A stretch of 64,000 nucleotides of DNA from Chitinophaga parva (GCF_003071345.1 NZ_QCYK01000002.1:1054001-1118000); one strand, 5' to 3'. Shown: positions 16,647 to 25,375, numbered from the stretch's first letter. Made by a program: numbers and translations. The notes: a model not told the origin generated them from the letters alone.

Positions 16647-18707
16647 ATGTTTATGTTAAAGCATATCTTCTTTACACTGGCTACACTGGGCAGCCTGCAG
16701 GCGCTGGCCCAGGCAACGCAGCCCTTCACCGTTAAGTTCTCTGCGGGCAATACGCCTGTTACAAAAGTGGAACTGGCCCGCTATACCCTGAAGAACGGCG
16801 CCCGCCGGGATAGCGGCGTGATCACAAACGGGCAGGCGGTCATCCATGGCACCGTGTATGCAGACCGGCAGAAAGGCCAGCTGCTGGCTACTTTTAGTGG
16901 CCGTCAACACTCTTACCTCTTCTACCTGGAGCCAGGTATCATCAATGTATCGTACGATGCAGCCTCCAATCATTTTCACGTGGTGGGCGGCAAACTGAAT
17001 AAAGACCTGGAAGCCTATAACACCCTGTTCTATCACTTCCTGGACACACTGCAAGCACCCAATAAAACAGATGCCAACTACCAATTCTCCCCGCTGGTAT
17101 TGGAAAACAAGATCCACGTGATTGCGCAGTTTGTGAAAACACATCCCGCCAGCGCCGTGGCCCTGGACGAACTGAATGAATACGCTGTCCGCGGCAAAGA
17201 CGCCGCCACCACGGAGCAATTGTTCAAACAGTTGGCGCCCGCACTGAGAACATCTGCTACCGGCACAGAACTGGCCACCCGCATTAAAGGCATGAACACC
17301 CTGAAAACAGGCGATGTCGCACCCGGTTTCAGCATCCCTGATCCGGATGGCAAAAACATCTCCCTCGCGGCTTTCAAAGGAAAGTATGTGCTGGTGGATT
17401 TCTGGGCCACCTGGTGCGCGCCCTGCATAGCGGAGATCCCCAACATGGTAAAAGCCTATGATGCTTACAAAGACCACAACTTCGAGATCATCAGCATTTC
17501 CCTGGACCGCCCGGATTCAAAAGATCTCTGGATCAAAAAGATCGCGGAGTATAAGATGACATGGCCCCAGGTATCTGAGTTGAAATGGTGGAATGGCCCG
17601 TCTGCATTGCGCTATCATATCAATTCCGTGCCGGCAAATTTCCTGCTCGATCCTTCCGGTAAGATCATCGCTATGAACCTGCGCGGGGAAGACCTGCAAA
17701 AGAAATTGCGGACAGTGATCCCCGGCGTGGAGCAGGCATTTACCATTGATGGAAAGATCGCATCAGATACTGCCGTTACCGGTAAAGTATACCTCGCTTA
17801 CGAGGACAATGATGACGGGCAACGGGATAGTGCGGTGTTGGTGAACAACACTTACCACTTTGCAGGTACCATGAAAGACGGGGCCATCCAGGCAGCCATT
17901 ACCCTGGAAGACAGGTCCCTGCCGAACAGCAAGGGCCGCTTCAAAGGATTTTCCCAATGCTACGTTATGCCCGGCCATACCACAATAGCACATGGTCCCC
18001 GCTTCAGTGACCTGCACCTGCAGGGATCACCCGTGCAGCAGGATGCAGACACTTTTGCCGCGCAGCGAAGAATGCAGCAGGGCGTATCTGAAAAGGAGCG
18101 CACGGTGGCCTTCATCAAAGCGCATCCCGCTTCCTGGTACAGCTTTGTGCTGCTGGAACAAACCGTGATCCGCACGTATGATCTTACTACAGAACAGGCA
18201 GACAGCCTCTGTGATATACTAAGCCCCGGATTGAAACAATACACCCGTGTAAAGACGCTGAAAGCACTGCTGGAAGGCCGTAAAGTGGCCAAGGTAGGCA
18301 ACATGGCCCCCGCCTTTTCCCAGCACAGCCTGGATAATAAAGTGGTGAAGCTGTCAGATTACAAAGGCAGGTACGTACTGGTAGATTTCTGGGCCAGCTG
18401 GTGCCACCCTTGCCGCGCGGAAAACCCCAACGTGACGGCGGCTTATCACAAATACAAGGACAAAGGGCTGAACATCCTCAGCATATCACTGGATGCATCG
18501 CGTGACCGGTGGCTGGAAGCAGTAAAGCATGATAAATTAGAATGGACGCAGGTTTCAAACCTCCAGGGTTTCAATGATGAAGTAGCGGTGAAATATGGTA
18601 TCCACGCTATTCCCAGGAATTTCCTGGTAGGGCCGGATGGCCGCATTGTAGCCATGGATCTTCGCGGCGATGACCTGGATAAAAGGCTGGGAGAAATTTT
18701 TAGATAG
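16647..18707 (+). CDS. Tandem (double) TlpA-family thioredoxin fusion protein, locus 1
   Basis: Exported protein of 686 aa holding two full TlpA units in one chain. Unit 1 (about 20-355) has a DUF4369-like domain with YLFYLEPGIINVSY and a thioredoxin domain with WCAPC (Cys257, Cys260). Unit 2 (about 360-686) begins FTIDGKIASDTAVTGK, has DSLCDILSPGLKQYTRV in its linker and a thioredoxin domain with WCHPC (Cys586, Cys589). Unit 1 resembles the type A protein and unit 2 the type B protein encoded just upstream, in the same order. CHPC is an unusual CxxC dipeptide for TlpA and may shift the redox potential. Last gene of the locus 1 operon. Confidence 0.94.
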   Translation: MFMLKHIFFTLATLGSLQALAQATQPFTVKFSAGNTPVTKVELARYTLKNGARRDSGVITNGQAVIHGTVYADRQKGQLLATFSGRQHSYLFYLEPGIINVSYDAASNHFHVVGGKLNKDLEAYNTLFYHFLDTLQAPNKTDANYQFSPLVLENKIHVIAQFVKTHPASAVALDELNEYAVRGKDAATTEQLFKQLAPALRTSATGTELATRIKGMNTLKTGDVAPGFSIPDPDGKNISLAAFKGKYVLVDFWATWCAPCIAEIPNMVKAYDAYKDHNFEIISISLDRPDSKDLWIKKIAEYKMTWPQVSELKWWNGPSALRYHINSVPANFLLDPSGKIIAMNLRGEDLQKKLRTVIPGVEQAFTIDGKIASDTAVTGKVYLAYEDNDDGQRDSAVLVNNTYHFAGTMKDGAIQAAITLEDRSLPNSKGRFKGFSQCYVMPGHTTIAHGPRFSDLHLQGSPVQQDADTFAAQRRMQQGVSEKERTVAFIKAHPASWYSFVLLEQTVIRTYDLTTEQADSLCDILSPGLKQYTRVKTLKALLEGRKVAKVGNMAPAFSQHSLDNKVVKLSDYKGRYVLVDFWASWCHPCRAENPNVTAAYHKYKDKGLNILSISLDASRDRWLEAVKHDKLEWTQVSNLQGFNDEVAVKYGIHAIPRNFLVGPDGRIVAMDLRGDDLDKRLGEIFR

Positions 18708-18753
18708 TGGTCATGTGCATGAAAAAGGCCATCCGCAGAGATGATCTTTTTTT

Positions 18754-18788
18754 AGAACGGCCACGGCATCATGTACCGTGGCCGTTCT
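18754..18788. terminator. Perfect 13-bp hairpin ending locus 1
   Basis: AGAACGGCCACGG (18754-18766) and its exact complement (18776-18788) enclose a 9-nt loop. The hairpin lies between the convergent ends of the TlpA fusion gene and the next minus-strand gene. The T-run lies upstream of it on the + strand and gives an A-run downstream on the - strand, so neither direction has a classic U-tract. Confidence 0.7.
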
Positions 18789-18801
18789 ATTTACGCGGTA
18801 A

Positions 18802-19398
18802 TTACTTTGCTTTCTTGTGCACAAATTTGCCCAGTGATTTACCGGCCTTGGCATATGCCTCGCCAATGCGGATACCGGTGGCAAACTGGCCTTTACCACC
18901 AGATACATCGTTCATCATGATCTTGCACAGCGGTTTTCTTTTCGGGGAAGTGTCCTGCGTATCGTAGATATAGATCTCCAGGCTTACGGCTGCTTTGCCG
19001 GAAGAGATGCCCACGTTGTACCCTACTTCAATGAACTTGGTGTGCACCTCCATCATGTATCTGGCACCCGCTTCTTCGTTCAGGGTCCTGTCTGCGTATT
19101 TATCAAACAATTCCTCAAACTTAGGTTGGTAATGCGCTTTGCGGTCGCCATACCAGGATTGTTCCCAGGTGTCGCCGGAGCCGGGTGTTTTGGATTCTTT
19201 CTCTGCTTTTCTTCTTTTAACGTAGTTGGCTTCCTTGCCGTCTTTACCTACGGTTACGTCGTCATACACGTACACTACCTGTAATTCTTTTACGTCCTTG
19301 AGGAACTTGAGATCACCTTTTACCAGGTCCTGGGCCTGGGAGGTGGCGGTAGCAAACAAGGAGCCAGCAAGCAGCATCAGTGCAAATAGTCTTTTCAT
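18802..19398 (-). CDS. Secreted hypothetical protein
   Basis: A 198-residue exported protein with a clear signal peptide (MKRLFALMLLAGSLFATATSQAQ) and a mixed alpha/beta body containing VVYVYDDVTVGKDGKE, a lysine-rich stretch and a C-terminal IRIGEAYAKAGKSLGKFVHK. It resembles conserved Bacteroidota proteins of unknown function; no catalytic motif or lipobox is visible. It is monocistronic, convergent with locus 1, and 230 nt separate its start from the end of the next gene. Confidence 0.85.
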   Translation of the reverse strand: MKRLFALMLLAGSLFATATSQAQDLVKGDLKFLKDVKELQVVYVYDDVTVGKDGKEANYVKRRKAEKESKTPGSGDTWEQSWYGDRKAHYQPKFEELFDKYADRTLNEEAGARYMMEVHTKFIEVGYNVGISSGKAAVSLEIYIYDTQDTSPKRKPLCKIMMNDVSGGKGQFATGIRIGEAYAKAGKSLGKFVHKKAK

Positions 19399-19630
19399 AA
19401 ATCAAAGGGATAAAAAAATAAGTGTTTAAAAATGGAAACGGGTGATTAAAAGCGTACAGTATTTTGGGAACAGGAACTTACATTTCCCGGGCCGTCACAG
19501 ACCTGCCGGGAGATGGCGGATTACCACAATGATAGGTCATTCACGGGCGCAAAGTAAATGTAAAGTATTGATATATGAAGTATGTATATGTAAAATAAAA
19601 CGAATGTGTTATAAGGCCTGTACTGGCCAG

Positions 19631-21037
19631 CTACCTGCACAGGTACGCCAGCAGCGGCTCCATAGACGGCTGCTCTTCCAGCGTGCGGATAAATGTAAAC
19701 AGCGCTTTCATCTCCTCCGTGGTAAGCCGCTGGCCGATCAGGCGCCTGCATTTATCCTCTACCTGTTCCCAGCTTAGCGGTTGGGTGAAGAAACCGGGAT
19801 AGTCTTCCGTTTCATAACTGAAGATATGGCCCTCTTTCATGATCACCTCCACTTTCGCCATCACCTTGTCCGGGTAGCGCTGCGTGTATTTATCCAGCAC
19901 ACCCGCCAGCATTACGGGTTTGTGCAAAGGGAAATGGGTGTTTACTTCTACTTTTTGTAGCAAGGTTTGCACGTCTTCCCGGTGAATGCGCTCCGGGGTC
20001 AGCTGTTCCGGGTACACCTGCCCATCCAGTAAAGCTACTGCAATCAGGTAGTGCAGGCTGTGGTCTGCCTGTTCCTTTGTTTTCACGATCTTCCGGTCTC
20101 CATATTCCCCCGAGCCTACAATGTGATAGGCGGTGAGGAAAGTGGTCACATTCACTTTGAGAATATCCGCTGTGGCAATTTCATGTTCTTTGAGCAGGTT
20201 TAACGTTGCATAGATGGCCGACTGCGTATGTACTTCCGCGTTATAACTTTTCAATATACAGCGGTGCAGCAACTCAAACTTATCTTTGCTCCACTCATAA
20301 TCCAGGTTCATGTGAAATACTTCCTTGAAACCTTTAGGCCCTTCAAATAAAGCAATGGGCCCTGTCATACCTTCCCTGGCCAGCAGCACATTGTTTACAC
20401 AGTCCAGTGCATCCATAGAAGAGGCCATGCCTTTCCACTCGCTGGTATAACTGGCCCTGCTCACCGCCAGCGGGGCAATGGAGCATCCGCAAATAGCCAG
20501 TGCATTGGCCGCCTGGTCCAGCGTAAGCCCAAACATGCGGCTCATGCCGCCCACCATGGAATAAGAAAGCAACAGGGTGTGGTCAATGCCCTCCGTCATC
20601 ACCGGTATTTCTTCAGTGAGCCTGCATGCTATTTCGTAAGCTACCGCCATAGCGGTAAGAAAATCCCGGCCACCGGTAGGGCGGAATTGCGCCGCCGCCA
20701 GCAATGGCCCCAGGTTATCACTGGGGTGGCAGGTAGATTCTTTGCCCAGGTAATTATCCATAAAATCAGGATAACGTACCAGGGCTGTGTATACCTGGGC
20801 GGCACGGTCATAAGGGAGTGAGCCTACCACCGGCACTTTACACGGACCACCCACGCCCAGCACCTCCAGTTGTGCAAATAATTTCTGCAGGGGAGGCTTG
20901 TCTATGGCGAAGAACATGGAGCCTACGGCATCCAGCAGGTGCTTCTTTAACTGATCTGTATTAGCGTCGCCTATTTGTTCGTAACGTGCCTGCAACGCAT
21001 AATCGGCTACCTGGAAGGTCTGGTATCGCTTGTCCAT
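19631..21037 (-). CDS. MmgE/PrpD family protein
   Basis: A 468-residue protein of the MmgE/PrpD family (2-methylcitrate dehydratase, cis-aconitate decarboxylase and relatives). The N-terminal all-helical domain (to about residue 260) shows DYALQARYEQIGDANTDQLKKHLLDAVG, GKESTCHPSDNLGPLLAAAQ and ALAICGCSIAPLAVSRASYTSEWKGMA; the smaller C-terminal domain shows KSYNAEVHTQSAIYATLNLL. ATG 21037 (MDKRYQTFQVADYAL) is preferred because the upstream in-frame residues are not family-like and would run into the divergent CinA-like gene. No prpB or prpC neighbour is present, so a methylcitrate role is unproven; the substrate is open. Confidence 0.9.
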   Translation of the reverse strand: MDKRYQTFQVADYALQARYEQIGDANTDQLKKHLLDAVGSMFFAIDKPPLQKLFAQLEVLGVGGPCKVPVVGSLPYDRAAQVYTALVRYPDFMDNYLGKESTCHPSDNLGPLLAAAQFRPTGGRDFLTAMAVAYEIACRLTEEIPVMTEGIDHTLLLSYSMVGGMSRMFGLTLDQAANALAICGCSIAPLAVSRASYTSEWKGMASSMDALDCVNNVLLAREGMTGPIALFEGPKGFKEVFHMNLDYEWSKDKFELLHRCILKSYNAEVHTQSAIYATLNLLKEHEIATADILKVNVTTFLTAYHIVGSGEYGDRKIVKTKEQADHSLHYLIAVALLDGQVYPEQLTPERIHREDVQTLLQKVEVNTHFPLHKPVMLAGVLDKYTQRYPDKVMAKVEVIMKEGHIFSYETEDYPGFFTQPLSWEQVEDKCRRLIGQRLTTEEMKALFTFIRTLEEQPSMEPLLAYLCR

Positions 21038-21127
21038 AAGTGGGGTGGTTTTGAGAAAGTGTATGAAAGTTCTGTGCCAACAGGGGTGGTACGGAATTGG
21101 AACATGCTCCTTAAAAGCCCGGAAACA

Positions 21128-21625
21128 ATGTATCCTGTTGAAAAGATCAATCTTCTGAAAGACATGCTGGTACAGCATCATGAAACCATTGCCGTGGCAG
21201 AAAGCGTAACGGCCGGCCATGTGCAGGCGGCATTATCACAAGCCACCGGCGCCGCGCAATTCTTCCAGGGCGGCATTACAGCGTATAACCTGGGCCAGAA
21301 GGCCCGCCACCTGTTTGTAGAGCCCATTGAGGCAGAAGCATGCAACAGTGTATCGCCCGCGGTGGCAGCGCAAATGGCCCTGCAGGTAGCCCGTAATTTT
21401 TCCGCCAGCTATGGCCTGGGAATTACCGGCTATGCCGCCAAAATGCCGGAGAAGCATATTGACACTGTGTTTGCCTTTTATGCGATTGCCTGCAATGACC
21501 AGGTGATCAAAGCAGGCCGCATAACGGTAGGTGAACAGGAGGGGATGGAAGTACAATTGTACTACACGGAACACCTGCTGGATGCATTGCTGGAATGCTG
21601 CCAGCATACCTACACATCCCGCTAA
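21128..21625 (+). CDS. CinA C-terminal domain (nicotinamide-nucleotide amidohydrolase-like) protein
   Basis: A 165-residue stand-alone CinA C-terminal domain. Members of the PncC group deamidate nicotinamide mononucleotide to nicotinate mononucleotide in pyridine nucleotide recycling. Matching segments are TIAVAESVTAGHVQAAL, FFQGGITAYNLGQKARHL and YGLGITGYAAK. They depart from the usual AESCTGG and ITGIAGP, having AESVTAG and ITGYAAK, so activity should not be taken for granted. ATG 21128 is chosen; ATG 21104 adds eight residues. It is divergent from the MmgE/PrpD gene, with 90 nt between the starts. Confidence 0.85.
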   Translation: MYPVEKINLLKDMLVQHHETIAVAESVTAGHVQAALSQATGAAQFFQGGITAYNLGQKARHLFVEPIEAEACNSVSPAVAAQMALQVARNFSASYGLGITGYAAKMPEKHIDTVFAFYAIACNDQVIKAGRITVGEQEGMEVQLYYTEHLLDALLECCQHTYTSR

Positions 21626-21729
21626 AGCCAGCTCCACCGTAGCTTTTACGGCATGGAGGTAAAAAAATTGGTATGCCGGTTGATATGAAATAGGATGACT
21701 TACTAATTCCTAACTATAAATTCAACAAC

Positions 21730-22134
21730 ATGGCAAAGTATTCCAAACATGCGGGCGATAAAGTAGAACGCGCCATGCATGAAAAGAAGGAAGGCACGCT
21801 GAAAAGCGGCCGTAGCGGGAAGAAGGTGACCAGCCGTAAACAAGCCATCGCCATTGGTCTTTCTGAAGCCCGCAAGGAAGGAGCAAAGGTGCCTAAGAAA
21901 GCAGCAGCTAAAAAATCTACAGCAAAGAAAGCGACGACTAAAAAGGCTGCCGCTAAAAAAGCTACCGCAAAGAGGTCCGCGGCAAAGAAAGCAGCGCCCA
22001 GGAAAGCAGCCGCAAAGAAGGCTACACACAAACGGGCGTCCGCAAAAAAAGCAGCGCCCAAGAAAGCCGCTGCAAAAAAGGCTACCCGCAAGAAAGCATC
22101 CACCCGTAAGAAAGCAACGAGCAAATCTGCCTAG
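21730..22134 (+). CDS. DUF6496 protein with histone-H1-like Lys/Ala tail
   Basis: A 134-residue very basic protein. Residues 1-55 form a DUF6496-type domain ([40 protein letters not shown]). The remaining ~80 residues are low-complexity [16 protein letters not shown] repeats with Pro and Arg interruptions, like bacterial histone-H1 homologues such as Hc1/HctB. Direct repetition of about 39 nt is visible between 21991 and 22072 (units starting GCAGCGCCCA), so the tail has probably grown by slippage. DNA or RNA compaction is a likely role by composition, not by proof. A strong terminator follows. Confidence 0.9.
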   Translation: MAKYSKHAGDKVERAMHEKKEGTLKSGRSGKKVTSRKQAIAIGLSEARKEGAKVPKKAAAKKSTAKKATTKKAAAKKATAKRSAAKKAAPRKAAAKKATHKRASAKKAAPKKAAAKKATRKKASTRKKATSKSA

Positions 22135-22165
22135 CGTCCAGATTTGATAACGGATCAAGAATTAC

Positions 22166-22200
22166 GAAGGCCGGGCATCAATGCCGCCGGCCTTCTTTTA
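22166..22200 (+). terminator. Intrinsic terminator after DUF6496 gene
   Basis: GAAGGCCGG (22166-22174) pairs perfectly with CCGGCCTTC (22187-22195), with an inner GCAT/ATGC stem, followed by TTTTATTG. This is a standard rho-independent terminator on the + strand. Confidence 0.9.
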
Positions 22201-22223
22201 TTGTAAGCATTAAATTAACAACG

Positions 22224-22793
22224 ATGAAAAAGAATTCCCCTAAAAAAAAGAAAGCAAAACAGCAGATCAGCGCTGACCAGCAATCCCGCCTGCAGGTTTA
22301 TTTTTCCTCCATGCTGGCAGAACTGTACTGGGGAGAACAAACTTTCCTGGATGTACTGGATACCATGAGCGAAACGTCCACCAGCCCGGAGCTGAAAGAC
22401 GCTTTTAGCCAGCACCGGGTGCAAACCAGGGAGCACGTGGAACGCCTGGAGCGGGTGTTTGCCGCCATGGGCATGCCGGCAGAGCCCAGGCAAAGCATAG
22501 GCTTGCAGGGCCTTTTTGATGAAGGCTGGCGCGTGATCGATAAGGCACCCACTGGCAGCGCAGAGCGGGACGTGACGCTCATCATTGCCGCACAGAAGGT
22601 GGAGCACTACGAAATTGCAACTTACGGCAGCCTGGTGTCCCTGGCCCGCACACTGAAGCTGGATGACGTAGCCGCCATCCAGGAAGATACCCTGGCCGAA
22701 GAAGATGAAGCAGATGCCCTGCTCACAGAAATAGCGGAAGCACACATCAACTACGAAGCCAGCCAGGAACCGGCAGGACAAGTAGCCGGCTGA
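22224..22793 (+). CDS. DUF892 (YciE/YciF-type) ferritin-like protein
   Basis: A 189-residue four-helix protein of the YciE/YciF (DUF892) family, ferritin-like proteins linked to stress. Visible helices: LQVYFSSMLAELYWGEQTFLDVL, SQHRVQTREHVERLERVFAAMG, RDVTLIIAAQKVEHYEIATYGS and EEDEADALLTEIAEAHIN. The glutamates and histidines in QTREHVERLE and QKVEHYEIATYG are in the usual metal-ligand positions. An N-terminal lysine-rich leader (KKNSPKKKKAKQQ) precedes the fold. It follows the DUF6496 terminator and so is probably transcribed separately; its stop abuts the stop of the small minus-strand gene. Confidence 0.92.
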   Translation: MKKNSPKKKKAKQQISADQQSRLQVYFSSMLAELYWGEQTFLDVLDTMSETSTSPELKDAFSQHRVQTREHVERLERVFAAMGMPAEPRQSIGLQGLFDEGWRVIDKAPTGSAERDVTLIIAAQKVEHYEIATYGSLVSLARTLKLDDVAAIQEDTLAEEDEADALLTEIAEAHINYEASQEPAGQVAG

Positions 22794-22991
22794 CTACTTT
22801 TTCCAGAAAAGCAACAGCCTCAGGAAAAAGTTCCGTTTGGGGGGCAGCTGGTGACATACCAGGCAAGGGCCAGTATGATCTCCGGGCAGTACCGATCTGC
22901 ATACAGGACAGCGTTTATTGCCCTCTGACTTTATTCGCTCTTCAATCATGGCGTCAAAATCTAACGCCTGTTTTCGTTTCGTGGACCTCAT
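22794..22991 (-). CDS. Small zinc-ribbon protein, hypothetical
   Basis: A 65-residue protein with two CxxC knuckles (RCPVCRSVLPGDHTGPCLVC) that should form a zinc ribbon, preceded by a basic helix (MRSTKRKQALDFDAMIEERIK) and followed by a short hydrophobic basic tail (RNFFLRLLLFWKK). The cysteine spacing argues that it is a real gene despite its size. It is tail-to-tail with the DUF892 gene with no intervening bases. Function unknown; a DNA- or membrane-associated regulator is possible. Confidence 0.65.
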   Translation of the reverse strand: MRSTKRKQALDFDAMIEERIKSEGNKRCPVCRSVLPGDHTGPCLVCHQLPPKRNFFLRLLLFWKK

Positions 22992-23265
22992 AGTTTACAG
23001 GCTCTGGGGCTATTGCAGCATTCCCGGGATAATAATATTTAATGCAATCATAACACATTTTGCGTAAAAAGGTACAGGCTCATGCGTAAATATTGTGGCG
23101 CTGGTGCTCCGGCGCCGGGTTGGGGTGGCCTGAAAGGGGAGGACATTATATCCAGGGTTTCCGGCCGGGTATTACCCTGGCCGTAAGCGGGTGAGTGCAA
23201 TGCAAGGGCTGCAAGGATGGTGGTAAGTAAGAAGGGTAGTTTTTGGTTGCGTGTTATAAGATGGA
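22992..23265. other. Intergenic stretch without a convincing gene
   Basis: The stretch between the zinc-ribbon gene and the sulfatase promoter. A minus-strand frame (23048-23317, 89 codons) contains a signal-peptide-like hydrophobic segment ([21 protein letters not shown]), but its start overlaps the sulfatase promoter and its remainder is Pro-rich with no family likeness, so it is not called. No RNA motif is recognised. Confidence 0.4.
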
Positions 23266-23296
23266 TTGCAACGGTAAACAAGGATGTGTACTTTAG
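23266..23296 (+). promoter_or_regulatory. Bacteroidota-type promoter of the sulfatase gene
   Basis: TTG at 23266-23268, 20 nt spacer, then TACTTTAG at 23289-23296 (7 of 8 matches to TAnnTTTG). Transcription would start near 23302, giving a leader of about 38 nt before ATG 23340. This also supports that start codon. Confidence 0.55.
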
Positions 23297-23339
23297 GGGA
23301 CCTAAACCCGATCTCATACAAAATAAGAGCTGTCAGCTT

Positions 23340-24695
23340 ATGAAGCACCCTACTCATTTCAATCGTCCCATCAGTATAATGATCTTTTTCCTGCTGCTGG
23401 CGGCATTTTCCCCGGTGAAAGCGCCGGCCCAGCAACGGCCCAATGTCATTTTTGTGCTGGCAGACGACCTGGGATATGCGGACCTGGGCTGCTACGGCAA
23501 CCCGGTGATAGAAACGCCTTTCCTGGATAAACTGGCCAGTGAGGGGGTGCGCGCCACTAATTATGCCGTGGTATCGCCCACCTGCTCTCCCTCCAGGGGC
23601 GCGCTGCTCACCGGCCGGTATCCCACCCGGTATAACATCCCTTACCCGCTGGGCCCCGGCTCTTCCATGGGGTTATTGCCCAATGAACTGACCATTGCCA
23701 ATGTGTTGAAATCCGCCGGCTATAACACCGCCATGATCGGTAAGTGGCACCTGGGGGATAAAAAGGGTTTCCTGCCCCTGGAACATGGCTTTGACAGTTA
23801 CTACGGCCTGCTGTACAGCCATGATTACCGCGCACCTTACGTTAAGACCGATACCACCATTAAACTATACCGGGATTATACGCCGGAAGTTTTAAGACCG
23901 GCAGATAGCTCCCTGACGAACCTTTACAGCCAGGAAGCCATCCGCTACATCCGGCAGCAGAAAAAGGAACAACCCTTCTTCCTGTACCTGGCGTTCAACA
24001 TGCCCCACCTGCCAGTATGGTTTGCCGCCCAGCAGAAAGGTGATCTTTCCAAAGGAGGAGAGCTGGGCATCGTGATCAATGAAATGGACCAGCGGATAGC
24101 AGCCATTTGGGCGGCGGTTAAAGAACAAGGCCTGGAAAATAACACCGTATTGATGTTCTCCAGTGACAACGGCCCCTGGAATAATTACGATGCCCGTATG
24201 GAAGGCGATGGCGTGACCCACCGCAATCATACCGGTTATGCAGGCGTGTTCCGCGGCTCCAAGGCCACTACTTACGAAGGCGGCACCCGCGAGCCTTTCA
24301 TTGTATACTGGCCGGGGCACATCTCCCCCCGCGTGATCCGGGAGCCGGTCACCTGCCTGGATGTGCTGCCCACACTGGCAGCGTGGGCCGGGGCCAAACT
24401 ACCCGGTAATGTAGCACTGGATGGACAATCCATTGCGGGCCTGCTCACCGGCACGGCCACGGGCTTCCGGCACCAGCCATTTTATTACGTACACAATAAC
24501 GAGCTGCAGGCGGTAAGGGATGGTGACTGGAAGCTCCGCATCATCACCCAAAAAGACCAGCGGCAGGTAGAACTATTCAATATCTCCGAAGATCCCGGTG
24601 AACGGGAGAACCGTAAAGACCGGGATCCTGAAGTGTATAAGCGGATGCTCATCCTCTTCAACAACTACCCGGATAAAGCGCACGCCAAAATGTAA
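23340..24695 (+). CDS. Secreted sulfatase (S1 family, Cys-type)
   Basis: Exported arylsulfatase-fold enzyme of 451 aa. After a signal peptide ([17 protein letters not shown]) comes the metal-binding [19 protein letters not shown], then Cys82 in [14 protein letters not shown], the C-x-P-S-R motif whose Cys is converted to formylglycine. [20 protein letters not shown] and the second metal site FSSDNGPW are also present. It would remove sulfate from a sulfated glycan or aryl ester. ATG 23340 is chosen because it begins the signal peptide and follows a promoter. No formylglycine-generating enzyme gene is in the window. A terminator follows, so it is monocistronic. Confidence 0.94.
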   Translation: MKHPTHFNRPISIMIFFLLLAAFSPVKAPAQQRPNVIFVLADDLGYADLGCYGNPVIETPFLDKLASEGVRATNYAVVSPTCSPSRGALLTGRYPTRYNIPYPLGPGSSMGLLPNELTIANVLKSAGYNTAMIGKWHLGDKKGFLPLEHGFDSYYGLLYSHDYRAPYVKTDTTIKLYRDYTPEVLRPADSSLTNLYSQEAIRYIRQQKKEQPFFLYLAFNMPHLPVWFAAQQKGDLSKGGELGIVINEMDQRIAAIWAAVKEQGLENNTVLMFSSDNGPWNNYDARMEGDGVTHRNHTGYAGVFRGSKATTYEGGTREPFIVYWPGHISPRVIREPVTCLDVLPTLAAWAGAKLPGNVALDGQSIAGLLTGTATGFRHQPFYYVHNNELQAVRDGDWKLRIITQKDQRQVELFNISEDPGERENRKDRDPEVYKRMLILFNNYPDKAHAKM

Positions 24696-24710
24696 ATGCC
24701 CTGTATAACA

Positions 24711-24750
24711 AAAAGCGGCTGTTTCCTGTGTGGGAAGCAGCCGCTTTTAC
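24711..24750 (+). terminator. Intrinsic terminator after sulfatase gene
   Basis: AAAAGCGGCTG (24711-24721) pairs with CAGCCGCTTTT (24738-24748); the stem is extended inward by TTTCC with GGAAG (one G-T pair). The A-tract and T-tract on the two sides allow termination from either direction. Confidence 0.9.
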
Positions 24751-24919
24751 ATTTATACCAAGGTGCCCTTATCTCAGGTTGCCGAAGCCGCGCTCACTTC
24801 TTTGCCAAGTTAAGGCCCAAGCCGTTATGGTATATCTGCTGCCGGCGCTACCGTATGGACCGGTATTTGTGGCGCAGCGGTGAGGATAACGCACTATTAT
24901 CAATTAAAACTGCATGCAT

Positions 24920-25294
24920 ATGGCAAACAAAAAACAAACGGTGATCGACTTCCTGGGGGAGATCATCTCTTTCCGCAACAATTTAAAACTCATTCACTGG
25001 TCCATCACCGGGCGGGGTAGCTATGAGGCCCACATCTCCCTGGACCAGGCCATTGACACCCTCACTGATGTTACAGACCGGCTGGTGGAAACCTCCATTG
25101 CCGTGATGGGCACCCTGGAGATCGTGATCCCTGAAACCCGCCGCCCCCAGAATTACATCAAATACATCGAGGAATTTTACACTTACGTGGATAAGAACCG
25201 CGAGGACTTCCCTGAAAAATTCACCCAGGCTATTCTGGATGATTTCCAGGAAGCGGTGCAGCAGCTGTTGTTCCGGTTGAAGCGGTTGGAGTAG
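24920..25294 (+). CDS. Dps/ferritin-like protein (DUF5856-type)
   Basis: A 124-residue helical protein of the ferritin-like/DUF5856 type. The segment NLKLIHWSITGRGSYEAHISLDQAIDTL recalls Dps, in which an HW...H...D pattern forms the ferroxidase site, followed by DVTDRLVETSIAVMG and a long C-terminal helix. It is shorter than Dps (about 150-190) and lacks its DNA-binding N-terminal tail. ATG 24914 would add two residues. Iron or oxidative-stress handling is inferred from the fold only. It is flanked on both sides by terminators, so it is transcribed alone. Confidence 0.75.
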   Translation: MANKKQTVIDFLGEIISFRNNLKLIHWSITGRGSYEAHISLDQAIDTLTDVTDRLVETSIAVMGTLEIVIPETRRPQNYIKYIEEFYTYVDKNREDFPEKFTQAILDDFQEAVQQLLFRLKRLE

Positions 25295-25312
25295 GGCATG
25301 TCTGTAAAACAA

Positions 25313-25340
25313 AAAAAGCCTCCGCAACCGGAGGCTTTTT
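25313..25340. terminator. Bidirectional intrinsic terminator
   Basis: AAAAAGCCTCCG and its complement CGGAGGCTTTTT (loop CAAC at 25325-25328) form a perfect stem with A- and T-tracts. It lies between the convergent Dps-like and GH2 genes and can serve both. Confidence 0.92.
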
Positions 25341-25375
25341 CGTGTTCACCACATCCATGTAGTAAGCAACATTGA

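Noticed and set aside
23048..23317. An 89-codon minus-strand frame with a signal-peptide-like segment
   Set aside because: Its start overlaps the sulfatase promoter and the C-terminal part has no recognisable domain; it was left as a note in the intergenic entry.
24696..24944. An 82-codon + strand frame after the sulfatase
   Set aside because: It reads through an obvious terminator hairpin and is Cys/Arg-rich without a domain.
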